Origin: Trichomonas vaginalis G3 | Taxonomy: Eukaryota > Parabasalia > Trichomonadida > Trichomonadidae | Assembly (NCBI RefSeq): GCF_026262505.1 | Contig: NC_067203.1 | Coordinates: forward strand, 7,440,001 to 7,504,000 | DNA: 64,000 nucleotides | Direction: 5' to 3' | In this document: piece by piece, positions 34,825 to 45,990 of the stretch | Layout of the letters: the number at the start of each line of letters is the position of its first letter | How positions within the stretch are numbered: the stretch's first letter is position 1 | Made by a program: the position numbers and the translations under genes | The notes under the pieces: model-generated | The model's input: the letters and a program-made list of their open reading frames with translations, nothing else | What the model was told of the DNA's origin: nothing | Databases searched by the model: none

Positions 34825-35695
34825 AGTAAATTGAATTTACATATCGCCCTCCTTTCGACCATTCAAATTCTCAATTCCCAAATTGACATTCGGCAAAAAA
34901 ATAGTTGAGATTTAATCAGGAACAACTTTTGTCAAAATCAAGTTTATTTGTTATAAAAATTTTCATTTCAAATCTTCGAGTTTAGAATTTTCAATACACA
35001 TGATGAATCAACTATAGGATCTTTTTGTAGTATTTTTTTCTCAGCTTTGCTGCGCGCCGATAGAATGCTCTATACAATATCTACATTAATTCGCAGTCTT
35101 TAATTAAATCAAATTAGGTAACTAAATTTCATATTTTTGTGACTTATTTTTGACCATTTTCGCTTGCGATTTTTTATCGATTTTAAAATAATAGCATATA
35201 TCAATTTTAGTTATATTGTGCTGTGGATTGATCCATTTAAATCGCCGAAAATTCAATGATCAAATATTTTCAAAAATAAATTATGTTCAAAATTCGTTTC
35301 TAAGCAGTTAATTTTATTCCTTATCCTATGATATATTATATTCACAATATATGTAATAATCACATAAATCACTTCGAAATGCTGGACTGCTAATTTCAAA
35401 AGAGGAGAACAACCACGCTTTTCACATTGTTTATCTACAATAAATTAGAAACACGATATCTCAGCACGGTATTCAATACTCGATTTTGAAATTCAATTTA
35501 AAAATGGAGCTTATAATGAAATATGCATATTTTAACAGATTGATCCAGAGAATTGAGTATGTGATCTGAAAGACTGCATATTTACTATATTTCTGCATTC
35601 AAGGGAAGCCAAATACGGAAAAGTATATGAAAAGATATTTTTTATTTCTCATGAAATTCATTTTCGAAATTAAAAGAAAAATAAAGAAAAGCGCA
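34825..35695. other. Intergenic stretch with a possible ankyrin trace
   Basis: No gene is supported. On the minus strand near 35380-35430 a short frame reads KRGCSPLLKLAVQHFEV, reminiscent of an ankyrin first helix (GxSPLxxA). It is too short to annotate as a gene. A CAGCTTTGCTG hairpin occurs at about 35042. Confidence 0.4.
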
Positions 35696-38600
35696 TTATG
35701 TTGGGACATTAATGATTTGCACCATATGAGATGAGAAGTTTGGCTGTTTCTTTACTATTATTTTCTCCATTTCCATCCTTTTAATTGATATTTGCTCCAT
35801 ATGAGATAAGAAGTTCGAAAATTTTTTATTGTTATGTTTTGTTGCATGATCAAGAGGGGTATTTCCAAAATTATCTTTTTCATTGATATTTGCACCATGT
35901 GAGATAAGAAGTTGGGCTATTTCTTTACAATTATTTTCTGCTGCATGATGAAGAGCAGATTTTCCATTATTGTTGTTTTCATTGATATTTGCACCATTTG
36001 AAATGAGGAGTTCGGCTGTTTTTTCACTATTTTTTGACGCTGAAATATGAAGAGCGGTATTTCCAAAATTATCTTTTTCATTGATATTTGCACCGTGTAA
36101 GATAAGCAATTCGGCTATTTCTTTACTATTATGTTCTGCTGCATGATGAAGAACAGATTTTCCATATTTAGTTTTTTCATTGATATTTGCGCCATGTGAG
36201 ATAAGAAGTTCGACAGATTTTTTATTGCTATGTTTTGTTGCATAATAAAGAGCGGTATTGCCAAAATCATCTTTTTCATTGATATTTGCAACATGTGAGA
36301 TAAGTAGTTCAACAATTTCTTTATTATCATTTTCTGATGCAATATGAAGAGCAGACTTTCCATATTTAAATTTTTCATTGATATTTGCGCCATGTGAGAT
36401 AAGAAGTTCGACAATCTCTTTATTATTTTGTTTTGTTGCATAATAAAGAGCGGTATTGCCAAAATTATCTTTTTCATTGATATTCGCACCATTTGAAATG
36501 AGAAGTTCAATGATTTCTTTATTATTTTGTTTTGTTGCAATATGAAGAGCGGACTTTCCATATTTAAATTTTTCATTGATATTTGCACCATTTGAAATGA
36601 GAAGTTCGACAATTTCTTTACTTTTTTTCAATGTTGCATAATCAAGAGGGGTATTTCCAAAATTATCTTTTTCATTGATATTTGCACCATGTGAGATAAG
36701 AAGTTCGGCTATTTCTTTATTATTATGTTCTGCTGCATGATGAAGAGCAGATTTTCCATTATTGTTGTTTTCATTGATATTTGCACCATTTGAAATGAGA
36801 AGTTCGACAATTTCTTTATTATTTTGTTTTGTTGCATAATAAAGAGCGGTATTGCCAAAATTATCTTTTTCATTGATATTTGCACCATGCAAGATAAGTA
36901 ATTCGGCTACTTCTTTACTATTATGTTTTGCTGAAAAATGAAGAGCTGTATTGCCAGAATTATCTTTTTCATTGATATTTGCACCATTTGAAATAAGAAC
37001 TTCGGCTGTTTCTTTACTATTATACAATGCTGCATAATAAAGAGAGGCATTTCCAAAATTATCTTTTTCATTGATATTTGCACCCTTTGAAATGAGAAGT
37101 TCGACAATTTCTTTATTATTATGTTTTACTGCATGATGAAAAACAGATTTTCCATAATATTTTTCATTGATATTTGCACCATTTGAAATGAGAAGTTCGA
37201 CTATTTCTTTACTATAGGGTGTCCAAAGGTGTGTTTAGCACAAACCTGAATACTGCGAATAGAAATAAACAAGTTACATATATATAAAGTTTATTTAAAT
37301 ATAATCACCATTGGATTCAATCACGCGTTCGCAGCGATCGATCCAGGCTTGAAAGACACGCTTTAAATCATCATGAGAAAATTGCTCAAATTGCTCTCTT
37401 ACAAAATTTTCAAGATCATCTGGACTCGCGAATTCGCGTCCTTCAGCTCTCTTTTTTAGCGTGCCGAATAAATAAAAGTCAGAGGGTGCAATATCAGGTG
37501 AATAAATTGGGTTTGGAACAACTTTGACATTGTTTTCCACCAAGTAATTCATTACCTTATGACTTTTGTGAACTCTTGAATTATCAAAATGAATTGCAAA
37601 CTTTTGTTTTTGTTGTTTGGATTTCTCAAACTCATCAGAATTGATAATTTGAGTAAGAAACATTGTCAATTAGATACTGAGCATTCATCGTATTAGGTTT
37701 TTGAAGAATATCAATTGCGATGATGCCATTCACGCCCCAAAAAACCGACAACATCATCATTGGTGTGTCAATTTTTTTCTTCGGGAATGTTTGCGGATTT
37801 TCATCCTTCGGGATCCACATGATTTTGGCTTCTGTTGCATATTGAAACCAAGACTCGTCCCCTGTTACTAAAAAGCGAAACTTCTTGGATTGATACGTAC
37901 CCAATATAGAGAGGAGCTCTTTCGAAGATTGGACTCTAGATTTTTTTGAACTGAATTAAGGTTGTGCGGAACCCAACGTGTATACGCTAGTTTGTAGTTC
38001 AAATAATTGTGCAGATAATAACTGACTGTTGTACGTGGTATCTTTGTCATCTCCTCTATCTTTCTGAGTGATGCTCTTGGGTCTTCATCTAGCGCTTGAA
38101 GAATTGCTTTGATTTTTCTTTGATCCGGCGATTTTTTGTCAATTTTTATGATGGGCGCCTTTTTGTTCATGAAATGATACATCCTAACATGATACGTTAC
38201 AGTGGAATAGCTAGGAGCATCCATACCGAAGCATTTTACCAATGTCTCGTAGATTTTTTTACAGTCTTTGCATTTTTTTGCAAGAGCGAGGATGTTTTCT
38301 TTATGATTCATTAAAAAAATGAAAAAAAAATCCCGCCAAAATTTCCCGCGAAACCGCCTCTTGTCTCAAAATTCATTTTATATCCCGGCATGGCGCCAAA
38401 ATACAACATACTCATCATATACATATATTCATATTTTTTATTATATATTTATAATCAGCATATATCTCCTTTAATAGTCTCATATAGAGCGCTGTGCTAA
38501 ACGCACCTTTGGACACCCTATATTATATTCTGCTGCATAACAAAGAAGTGTTTCTCCATAATATTTTTCATTGATATTTGCACCCTTTGAAATGAGAAGT

Positions 38601-39583
38601 TTGGCTGTTTCTTTACTATTAAATTCTGCTGCATAAAAAAGAGCGGTTTTCTCATTATATTTTTCATTAATATTTGCACCATGTGATAGGAAATATTCGC
38701 ATAGAGATGAAATATTAAACATCACCGATTGAACAAAGCATTTGTTAATATCATTAGTTTGGTCGAAATAAACTAAAAATGATTCAAGATTTTTATATTT
38801 TCCACAATATTCTAAATCGATCTTTATATTGTGTTCATTCATCAAGAATGTAACAAAATCAATGTTATGGGAAATAATTGCATATCCCATGCATGCTTCA
38901 TCTGGTTTTTGATATTTCAAACATTCACTCATGATCTCTGGATTTCCTCCTAAAAACGAAAATCTCAGACATGTTTCAGTTATTTTTGAGTTAAATTTTG
39001 TTCTTAAGAACTTGAAACAATCAACTGCTCCGTGGTAACAACATAATTCAAGAAATGAATATTCATTGTAAGAATATGGATATAATTGGCTTTTAAGTTT
39101 TTGGTCTTTATCAAATCCTTCTCTTTCAGTGAATGAAATGAATCTTTTTAGATCGTTATACATAATTGCTCTGTATATTGTATCTTCTTCATGAATATCA
39201 AGATTTTCAAATTTAGTGTTTTCGAAATTATCAGATTTGTTTAATTTAATTCCATATTCTTTGTAAAACAGGAATTTTGGAACAGTGAGAACGTTGAGAA
39301 TATCTCTGACTTGATAATCATCATAAATTTGTTTGATAAGAAATAAATATGACTTTAAATAGCGATTATTAAACGGGATGAAGTTTAAAATATCTCTGAT
39401 AATATCATAAGGATGCCATATCATTGAATCAATCAATTCTGTTTTGATCATTTTGTAAATTGAGTTTAATTCTTCTTCTTTTTCCGTTTTTAGCTGATAT
39501 AATGCATTGCATGCATCTATATAGTATTTGCATCTACTTCGCAATTCGATGAATTTATTTGGATGGTTGTCTTGATTAGACAT
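35696..39583 (-). pseudogene. DUF3447/ankyrin-repeat protein gene split by a mariner
   Basis: The 5' part starts at ATG 39581-39583 (MSNQDNHPNKFIELRSRCKYY). It encodes the trichomonad N-terminal domain (DUF3447-like, about 290 residues with SFLELCCYHGAVDCFKFL) and two ankyrin repeats, then is cut by the mariner at the TA at 38521. Coding resumes at 37212 in the proper place (SKEIVELLISNGANINEKYYGK) with about fifteen more 33-residue repeats of consensus SKEIVELLISxGANINEKDNFGNTALHYA. The repeats are 99-bp units, nearly identical, so recently amplified. Removing the 1306-bp element and one TA leaves an uninterrupted reading across the site. Near the 3' end (about 35800) a frameshift and a stop degrade the last repeats. 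The protein was presumably a cytoplasmic protein-binding scaffold. Confidence 0.85.
37215..38520 (-). mobile_element. Mariner (DD34D) transposon, Tvmar-like, decayed
   Basis: A 1306-bp element with 28-bp terminal inverted repeats starting TAGGGTGTCCAAAGGTG. The ends differ at one position (T versus C at base 18). It is flanked by TA duplications at 37213-37214 and 38521-38522. The minus-strand transposase is in three overlapping frames: 37868-38311 (helix-turn-helix region, MNHKENILALAKK... and PRTTVSYYLHNYL), 37635-37904 (first catalytic Asp in VTGDESWF) and 37295-37669 (second Asp in HFDNSRVHKS, third in YSPDIAPSDFYLF). The spacing of the last two fits DD34D. Two frameshifts make it inactive. 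Size and TIR length match T. vaginalis Tvmar elements. It is inserted in an ankyrin gene. Confidence 0.95.
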
Positions 39584-40328
39584 TAATAATTTTTGCGTTT
39601 TACAATATAAAATATCCTTTAAAGTCATTGAACAAAACACTATGTTATGCATGTGGAAAACGATTACTACCAAAGATTGAACAAATTCAATACACAGCTG
39701 AACAAAAGATGCACGATGGTAAATGGTAAAGATCTTGAATCAATATGGTAATTGTTTTTTGGTATCAAAATTTTTCATGCTTATTTGATACAAAAAGATT
39801 TGCCCATTATTTTGATAAAACCATTTGAGATATATCGCAATTTTTCATTCAAATGCACCAGATTATAGCAATTGCCTGACACACATATCCACATATGTTT
39901 GAAATCATTATATTATGAAGAACATAAAATAAGACAGCATAATTCAATAAAAAGTTTACAAAGTCATGAACAACTAGCATCACAGTGAAGAAAAATATTT
40001 ACTCACCTACAGATAAGAGTAGTGCCGTTTAATTTGATTGTGGATCAATTAATTGCTATACACGTCTTAAACAATTGTCATGATTTTGTAATGTGTCTTG
40101 AATATTCGATTAATGTATTTATACTACATAGAACTATTCAATCAGGATTTTGTAAGACATCCAAAATTTTAGTCAGACAATAAAATTTTTCATCAAACAA
40201 AAAAAACTATTATATTTTGGACTAAAATATTAGTAGATGAGAAGAACAGTTTTGCCAAAATTCATAAGTTAGGTGAGGTGACCGTTAACTTTATTATATG
40301 ACTATTTATCTGTCACTTTTTTGTTACT
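39584..40328. other. Divergent intergenic region
   Basis: This lies between the starts of the ankyrin gene (minus) and the NTF2-like gene (plus), so it should hold both promoters. No ORF or repeat is supported. Confidence 0.5.
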
Positions 40329-40335
40329 TCATTTT
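40329..40335 (+). promoter_or_regulatory. Initiator (Inr) of the NTF2-like gene
   Basis: TCATTTT matches the trichomonad Inr TCAY(T/A). It lies 9 nt before the ATG at 40340 and inside the longer ORF, which argues that translation starts at 40340 rather than 40298. Confidence 0.65.
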
Positions 40336-40339
40336 AACG

Positions 40340-40993
40340 ATGAGTATCGCTTCTGAAACAAAAACATTCATTCAGAACTATATTAAAACTACAGTTAACG
40401 GTTTATCTTTAAACTCATTTTACTACGATGAGGCTACTATTATCAGATTAGATTCTAGAGGTGAATCAGTTGGAATCTATAAGGAAAAGAAAGAGATTGT
40501 TACAATTCCTAACACATCAAGAATTAGCCTTATGAGTGCACATGAGTCACCAAGTGGCGATCAGTCAATCCTTGTTCTCAAGGGTAAAATGGTTATTGGG
40601 GAAATTTCATACCTTTACGTCCAGAACTTAGAGATCAAGAAAGAGAATGGAAGATTCAAAATATTAAAGGATAGTTTAGTTACATTAGAAGCTACTGAAT
40701 TTGGTAGCAATAATTTCATCATTGACCAGACAAAGAGAGAAAATAGACCAAGAAGAGAGGAACAGCCAAAGAAGGAAGAGGCCCCAAAGGCTGAGGAGAA
40801 ACCAAAGAAGGAAGAAAAGCCAAAGAGGGAAGAAAAACCAAAGAAAGAGGATAAGCCAAAGAAGGAAGAGAAACCAAAGAAGGAAGAGAAACCAAAGAAG
40901 GAAGAAAAGCCAAAGAGAGAGGATAAGCCAAAGAAGGATGAAAAGCCTGCAAAGAAGCCAGATTTTAGTGAATGGCATCCAGACAAAAATTAA
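40340..40993 (+). CDS. NTF2-like domain protein with Lys/Glu/Pro repeat tail
   Basis: 217 residues from MSIASETK. The N-terminal 115 residues have the NTF2/G3BP layout. A first helix reads TFIQNYIKTTVNGLSLNSFYYDEATI, followed by G-E-S-V-G-I-Y and strands around QSILVLKGKMVIG and YLYVQNLEIKKENGRFKILKDSLVTL. The remaining 80 residues are a KPKKEE/KPKREE low-complexity tail repeated about ten times, encoded by an 18-bp-type repeat. NTF2-like domains of this style bind nuclear-transport or RNP partners (as in G3BP). The tail suggests a flexible or tubulin/RNA-binding extension (inference). Opposite-strand ORFs over the tail are artefacts of the repeat. The Polinton inserted 87 bp downstream of the stop. 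Confidence 0.65.
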   Translation: MSIASETKTFIQNYIKTTVNGLSLNSFYYDEATIIRLDSRGESVGIYKEKKEIVTIPNTSRISLMSAHESPSGDQSILVLKGKMVIGEISYLYVQNLEIKKENGRFKILKDSLVTLEATEFGSNNFIIDQTKRENRPRREEQPKKEEAPKAEEKPKKEEKPKREEKPKKEDKPKKEEKPKKEEKPKKEEKPKREDKPKKDEKPAKKPDFSEWHPDKN

Positions 40994-41080
40994 CCATTGA
41001 TCTAATAAAAATAAAGGTATACTTACTTATTATTAGATAGTTTTAATCAATAAATCTGTTTCAAAAACTTAAATATAAAA

Positions 41081-41779
41081 AGTAGTAGGATATGATGGGT
41101 TTTGTGACTTTTTTTGTAAACGTAAGAATTCATACAATATCGAGCGATTTTGTATCATTTTTTAACATATGAAGTAAAAAATGTATGATTCTTACGGTTT
41201 TTATTCTTACGTTTTTGAATAAATCAAGATTTAAAAAATTTTCAAAATTGTAAGACATTTACACTCAGCCCATACATAATGAAATAAAAAATAAAAATAT
41301 ATTTATTTATAAACCATTAAAAAAATTAAAGTTATTTTTAAAATAATTTATTTTTTTATTCTTACATAAATGACCCAACAAGTAAAACCAGATAAAATAG
41401 ATTATCGAATTTTAGAGGATGGTGTTCCTGTTTATATTCAAAGATTTAAAGGGAAGCAATATTATAGAATTGTTAATCCTGAATACATAAAACATATATT
41501 TAAAAAGGAAGACTGTGAATTATTAAACGTTAATGAATATGAAACCAATAAATCAAAATTGAAATATAAATATATTGGAAGTGATGAAAGATGCAAAGAT
41601 AAAGATAAAGTTTATACAGTTTCATATAATGAATGGAAAACCAATAAGATAAGAAAACATTTAGGAGATTATGGGAATTGTTCTGAATTCTTTAAATCTA
41701 GTATATACGAGAGAGTAAAAGAAATTAGAAATAATTATTTTCATGAATAAAAAATAAACTTTAAAAATTCATGTCTTAC
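41081..41779 (+). repeat. Polinton left terminal inverted repeat
   Basis: About 699 bp matching 57728-58425 in inverse orientation, base for base apart from one A-run length difference. It contains the whole 126-residue terminal gene. Confidence 0.95.
41370..41750 (+). CDS. Polinton terminal-repeat protein, left copy
   Basis: A 126-residue basic, Tyr-rich protein (MTQQVKPDKIDYRILEDG...). It is preceded by the T-rich leader and TAAATG start context shared by many genes of this element. An identical protein is encoded in the right TIR at 57757-58137. Function unknown; I do not recognise the family. A gene lying wholly inside both TIRs is duplicated by the element's structure. Confidence 0.7.
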   Translation: MTQQVKPDKIDYRILEDGVPVYIQRFKGKQYYRIVNPEYIKHIFKKEDCELLNVNEYETNKSKLKYKYIGSDERCKDKDKVYTVSYNEWKTNKIRKHLGDYGNCSEFFKSSIYERVKEIRNNYFHE

Positions 41780-41832
41780 GAAAAATTAAAACTTAGTTAT
41801 GTTTATTATTTTATTTTTTTATTTTGTATGAA

Positions 41833-42939
41833 ATGAGCGTCAAAACTAACAACGTTAAAAAATTAGGATTCACAAACGAGGAAATAAAGGATATATTAGA
41901 GGAGGTGGGTTATGAAGTTAATAAATATTATTTAAGAAATTGTCAAAAATTTGCCGAGTTATTAAATGATTTAGATTATGATGGAAAAATGAATAAAGAT
42001 GATGTTATAAATTTCTTATATCCCACATCTGAAGAAGAAAAACCTAAAGAACCTGATGTTTTCCCTGAATATTATGAAGAACGGATTAAAGATGATGAAT
42101 ACAATGAAATTGAAAGACTGAAAAAAATAAGAGATGAAATAGATGAAAAAATTAAGGAATTAAGAGAAGTTGAAAAATATAATGAAAATGAAGTAGAGGG
42201 TTTAATGAATATCCCAGCTTCAGAATCAGAAGTACAGAAATCTCATGAAGAAAGATATAAAAATTATGTCTCAGAATCAACACAAAATTTATTAGATGGT
42301 GAAATAGACGAAACACTTTCAGAAGAAGGTACTAAATTTATTCGTAAACATAAGTTACAATTTATTGATAATGAAGAATACCCCTGTATCCTGCTTTCAC
42401 CACCTTTAGATTCCGAAAAATTCAAAAAAGCTCTTAAAAACGTGACATATGCAACTAATACGATTAAGAAAGAAGATCATGATATTTACACAAATTATTA
42501 TTTAAATAAATGCACAGGTGTTGATAAAGTTTTTGATTTATTAGATAAAATATCAAAAGAAACCATTGGAACATATAAAATTTTATGTGATTGCGGTTTC
42601 ATTGTTGAAGATACTAATAATGTTTCATATGAAAGAACAGCACCGAAGGAAGATGAAGTTGAAAGGTCTATACCATTCGTTATTAAGAACATAAAAGATA
42701 TGAAAACTTATAAACATTATATTTATTCATTTATTTCAGAAAAAATGGAAGCAACCCATAAAACATCTTCTCATCATTTTATAGCTATTCATACATTCCT
42801 TTTCAAAGTTGTGAAATTAAATAAGACAGGAATTAGATTTAATGTATCAGGGTACGCATTCTTGAGTAAATTAAAATGTATTCGTCACGTCGCAGATGAT
42901 AAAAATTTATGTGTTCTTAATTCATTTTATGGGCTTTAA
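41833..42939 (+). CDS. Polinton protein of unknown function
   Basis: About 368 residues from MSVKTNNVKKLGF. A short helical N-terminus resembling an EF-hand-like pair is followed by an acidic coiled segment (about 80-130) and a C-terminal domain with several Cys and His (KCIRHVADDKNLCVLNSF). Unrecognised. Its position next to the left end and the Cys-rich end would suit a replication- or DNA-related protein, but this is a guess. Confidence 0.6.
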   Translation: MSVKTNNVKKLGFTNEEIKDILEEVGYEVNKYYLRNCQKFAELLNDLDYDGKMNKDDVINFLYPTSEEEKPKEPDVFPEYYEERIKDDEYNEIERLKKIRDEIDEKIKELREVEKYNENEVEGLMNIPASESEVQKSHEERYKNYVSESTQNLLDGEIDETLSEEGTKFIRKHKLQFIDNEEYPCILLSPPLDSEKFKKALKNVTYATNTIKKEDHDIYTNYYLNKCTGVDKVFDLLDKISKETIGTYKILCDCGFIVEDTNNVSYERTAPKEDEVERSIPFVIKNIKDMKTYKHYIYSFISEKMEATHKTSSHHFIAIHTFLFKVVKLNKTGIRFNVSGYAFLSKLKCIRHVADDKNLCVLNSFYGL

Positions 42940-42989
42940 AAAATAAACTTTATTTTTTATTTATTTTTTAATTTTTTATTCTTACATAA

Positions 42990-43307
42990 ATGAACAAAAA
43001 CGGAACAGCTAAAATGAATGATAATCAAATTAGAGCAGAAGGTAGAAGGTTATTTAAACGCTTCTATAACATTCCTGATGGTGTTAATCCTAAAACTCGT
43101 AGAAGCTATTTAAATGAAGCAATAGATGCATATGAAGGGTTTGACATTTCATCAGAAAGTGAGAGATTAGCGAGAATGTTAAATGTTAATATTGATTTCT
43201 ATTATTGTGATCCTCAACCAGAAGACGTGGACATAAATAAGGTAGACTTTCCATTAGTGGAATCAATAATGATAGATCCAGAATTTGAAACAGTAAGACT
43301 GCATTAA
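42990..43307 (+). CDS. Polinton small protein of unknown function
   Basis: A 105-residue ORF (MNKNGTAKMNDNQIRAEG...). The leader is TTTTTTATTCTTACATAAATG, the same as at 41370. Mixed alpha/beta in character, with YYCDPQPEDVD near the centre. No family is recognised. Confidence 0.5.
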   Translation: MNKNGTAKMNDNQIRAEGRRLFKRFYNIPDGVNPKTRRSYLNEAIDAYEGFDISSESERLARMLNVNIDFYYCDPQPEDVDINKVDFPLVESIMIDPEFETVRLH

Positions 43308-43394
43308 CAGGAGCACACACTAAGGCTGTATGTTGTGAAAATGGATGTTGTATGCCATTTATTTAATACAATTTAAAATTTTATTTTTAATAAA

Positions 43395-43820
43395 ATGCCA
43401 CAGAAGAGACAAAAGGAACCAAATCGATTTATACCAAATGGTTTTAACTTTCAGATTCCAAATAATCAACCACAACGAATTTTTCAAATCCCGCCACCAC
43501 CACAGCATCAACGGAGAAGAACATTCACCCCTGAAGAAAGAAATTTCAATAATTTGATGCGTCAACAAAATCAAGGTTTGAGATTTTATCCGGGCAGTAA
43601 TGGTATACATATAAGGCATCCAAATTTAGATAGAAGATATACCGCTGAGATTCATATTTTACCTAATAATACGGTTAATTTTGCTGGATTTTATGATCAT
43701 CATCAGGAAATCTGGACTCCACCATTTGATACCGTTTTAGAAGGAGGAACCGTTAATGATGCGATTCAATATGTAAATAATGGTTTTGATACTATGATTC
43801 AAAGAGGTGGGCACCCTTAA
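43395..43820 (+). CDS. Polinton Pro/Gln/Arg-rich protein
   Basis: 141 residues. The first 60 are rich in Pro, Gln, Arg and Asn (QIPPPPQHQRRR), and the rest is a compact domain (GLRFYPGSNGIHIRHPNLD ... AEIHILPNN). Unrecognised; could be a virion or DNA-binding protein. Confidence 0.55.
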   Translation: MPQKRQKEPNRFIPNGFNFQIPNNQPQRIFQIPPPPQHQRRRTFTPEERNFNNLMRQQNQGLRFYPGSNGIHIRHPNLDRRYTAEIHILPNNTVNFAGFYDHHQEIWTPPFDTVLEGGTVNDAIQYVNNGFDTMIQRGGHP

Positions 43821-43844
43821 AACATTTATTTTATTTTTATATAA

Positions 43845-45434
43845 ATGGATAACGCAGATTTAGAAAATTTAATTGATGATTTAGTACTTAATCAAAATTT
43901 TCTTAATTATTATGAATTAAAATCATATCTCCAAAAACATAATAAAAATATAACAGGTGATGATATGGATTATTATTATCCATATTATAAAAATGAAATT
44001 TTGAAATATCATGATAAAATAATTTCTGAAATTAAAGACAAAATTAAAAATAATAAATATACAAAGGGAAAAACTAAATCACAACTTAAACAGTTGAAAG
44101 ATTTCAAAAATAAAGTATTAACAGAAGAAGATATTGATGAATTATATAAATTATATAATCCTGAGCCGCAAAAGCCAAAGGAACAAAAGCCAAAGAAGAA
44201 AAAGCCGAAAACAACACCAAAAGAGAAAGTAGCAAATGTTCAACAGCTAAAGGTGCAAAACGCCCAGGTCCTTCAGACCATAAATGATGCACAAGCTTTA
44301 ATTTATGATTCATTAGTTAAACCATATTCAGCCCGACTTTTAAATGAAGATCAACTTTTGGAATTCATCCTTCAACATAAACTCGAAGCGGGAAAGTATA
44401 TCAAACCTTTATATACAGCATATTTAAAACAAATGAATAGAATAAATCCAGAATTAATGAAAGGAAAATCAACAACTAAAACTTCATCATCCAAAATCAA
44501 AGCAGATAAAATTAAACCACTTGCAACACCAAAACCTCCAACGGTAGTACCTCCTCCTTCAGTTAATCCTTCATCATTCACTTTATTATATCCATTTCAA
44601 ACATTAAAGAAGCAAAAAGATTTTAAAAAGGATTTCAAGATATTAAATAAACCAATTGACCCGAAAATTCAACCGTTAAAGGAAAAATTTAGTCGCCCTT
44701 CATTTGCACCATATCCATATTCATACGAAATCGATCATCTGGAATATTCAAAAGGAAACGTTACTTATTTATTTGCCATTAACATTAACACTAGATATTT
44801 ATATTGCATTCCGGTGAAAGGGAAAACAGAACAGGAAACAAGAAGAGCTATTCAATACTTACTAGATCATGAAAGAGTAGATAATATAAGGGGTGATGGT
44901 GATAAAGGATTTCAGGCAGCTATGATTCATTATTTCCCACAAATTAATTTTTACTTTTCATCCTCTCCATATACGTTTCATAATAAAATAGTTGATGCGG
45001 TAATGAGAACTCTTAGAGATGCGTTAGGGGTTAACGGTCAGATATACTGGGATGGAAATCATGACTCCATCATACAGCAGTTAGTATATTATTACAATAA
45101 TACATGGCATAGAACTATAAACATGAAACCAGTGGAAATGAAAAATGATATTTCAAAAGAATGGGAATATATTAGAAAACAAATGGAAAGGTTAAATGAT
45201 GTTAAACGTGAACAAATTAATTCGGGGCTCATGAATTTTAAACAAGGGGATAAAGTTTTGATTCATCTCGATTATGGAAAAACTGATAAATCAATGACAA
45301 AAAGAAGACGAAGATTTGACACAATAGCTGAATTTGTTAGATATATTAACGGCAATGCATTAGTTGAAGTTGACAATAAATTAATAGAAATTCCGATTTA
45401 TTTTATTACTCCATTATATTTAAATAATATTTAA
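43845..45434 (+). CDS. Polinton retroviral-type integrase
   Basis: 529 residues. A Lys-rich N-terminal half is followed by a DDE integrase core. The first Asp is in YEIDHLEY, the second in RGDGDKGF, and a helix-rich third region holds VDAVMRTLRDAL and YYNNTWHRTI. A C-terminal SH3-like segment follows (KQGDKVLIHLDYG). It inserts the element with 6-bp target duplication, as seen at the ends. A 20-nt stretch near 44263 is shared with the start of the fibre gene. Confidence 0.9.
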   Translation: MDNADLENLIDDLVLNQNFLNYYELKSYLQKHNKNITGDDMDYYYPYYKNEILKYHDKIISEIKDKIKNNKYTKGKTKSQLKQLKDFKNKVLTEEDIDELYKLYNPEPQKPKEQKPKKKKPKTTPKEKVANVQQLKVQNAQVLQTINDAQALIYDSLVKPYSARLLNEDQLLEFILQHKLEAGKYIKPLYTAYLKQMNRINPELMKGKSTTKTSSSKIKADKIKPLATPKPPTVVPPPSVNPSSFTLLYPFQTLKKQKDFKKDFKILNKPIDPKIQPLKEKFSRPSFAPYPYSYEIDHLEYSKGNVTYLFAININTRYLYCIPVKGKTEQETRRAIQYLLDHERVDNIRGDGDKGFQAAMIHYFPQINFYFSSSPYTFHNKIVDAVMRTLRDALGVNGQIYWDGNHDSIIQQLVYYYNNTWHRTINMKPVEMKNDISKEWEYIRKQMERLNDVKREQINSGLMNFKQGDKVLIHLDYGKTDKSMTKRRRRFDTIAEFVRYINGNALVEVDNKLIEIPIYFITPLYLNNI

Positions 45435-45454
45435 TTTTTTTTATTTCGTAAGAA

Positions 45455-45772
45455 ATGAGTGACAACAAAGCAGCCAAGAGTCCTGATTCAATTAAGATTC
45501 AGAGTCCAGACAATGAATATAAAAAGAAACTAAACAGAATTAAATCAAAAATATGCTATTACAAAAAGAAGCCGCAATGCGGTGGGGCTGATGCCATAAA
45601 ACTAAAGTAATGAGAATGATAAAGAGAGGAAAGAAATAATCGAAAAATTAGAAACTTACCGTTCAATCCTTAAACTGAGTGAAGCAAAAATAAAAGAATT
45701 TAATAGAATAAATAAATTGATTGGAAGAGATGAATTTAATAAAGATGAATTTTTAAACTCAATCCAAATTTA
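45455..45772 (+). pseudogene. Polinton small coding region, broken
   Basis: A short Lys-rich coding region starting MSDNKAAKSPDS after a T-rich leader and AAGAAATGAG start. Unknown function; broken. It contains a CCGCAATGCGG hairpin at 45572. Confidence 0.4.
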
Positions 45773-45776
45773 ATTT

Positions 45777-45962
45777 TTATTCCTCTTCGACAACGTCTCT
45801 TCGAGACGCCGAACCCTTCTGGGTTCTTCTTTCCATCATTACTGCATAACCGCATCTTCTCGGTTTTCGTGGTTTGTTGTTTTTAATTCGTTCTTGCATC
45901 ATTTTTATCATTTCCTCCCTTGTTATGATTCGTGGTAAATTTTGAGCTTGTGGGGTATCCAT
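45777..45962 (-). CDS. Polinton small basic protein
   Basis: 61 residues, Arg/Lys-rich (MDTPQAQNLPRIITREEM...), with the TAAATG start context. Two GC hairpins at 45794-45826 lie inside its 3' half. It could be a DNA-condensing or virion peptide; this is unproven. Confidence 0.5.
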   Translation of the reverse strand: MDTPQAQNLPRIITREEMIKMMQERIKNNKPRKPRRCGYAVMMERRTQKGSASRRDVVEEE

Positions 45963-45990
45963 TTATATAAAAATAAAATTTTGTTATCAG

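Noticed and set aside
35380-35430. Ankyrin-like phrase KRGCSPLLKLAVQHFEV
   Set aside because: Only one helix-length match with no repeat partner; mentioned but not annotated as a gene.
40615-40986. Long minus-strand and other-frame ORFs over the Lys/Glu/Pro tail
   Set aside because: Shadow frames of a codon-periodic repeat in the NTF2-like gene.
41833-43307. Possible DNA polymerase B remnant at the left of the Polinton
   Set aside because: Position and Cys/His-rich end are suggestive, but no polymerase or exonuclease motif was seen. Left as unknown.
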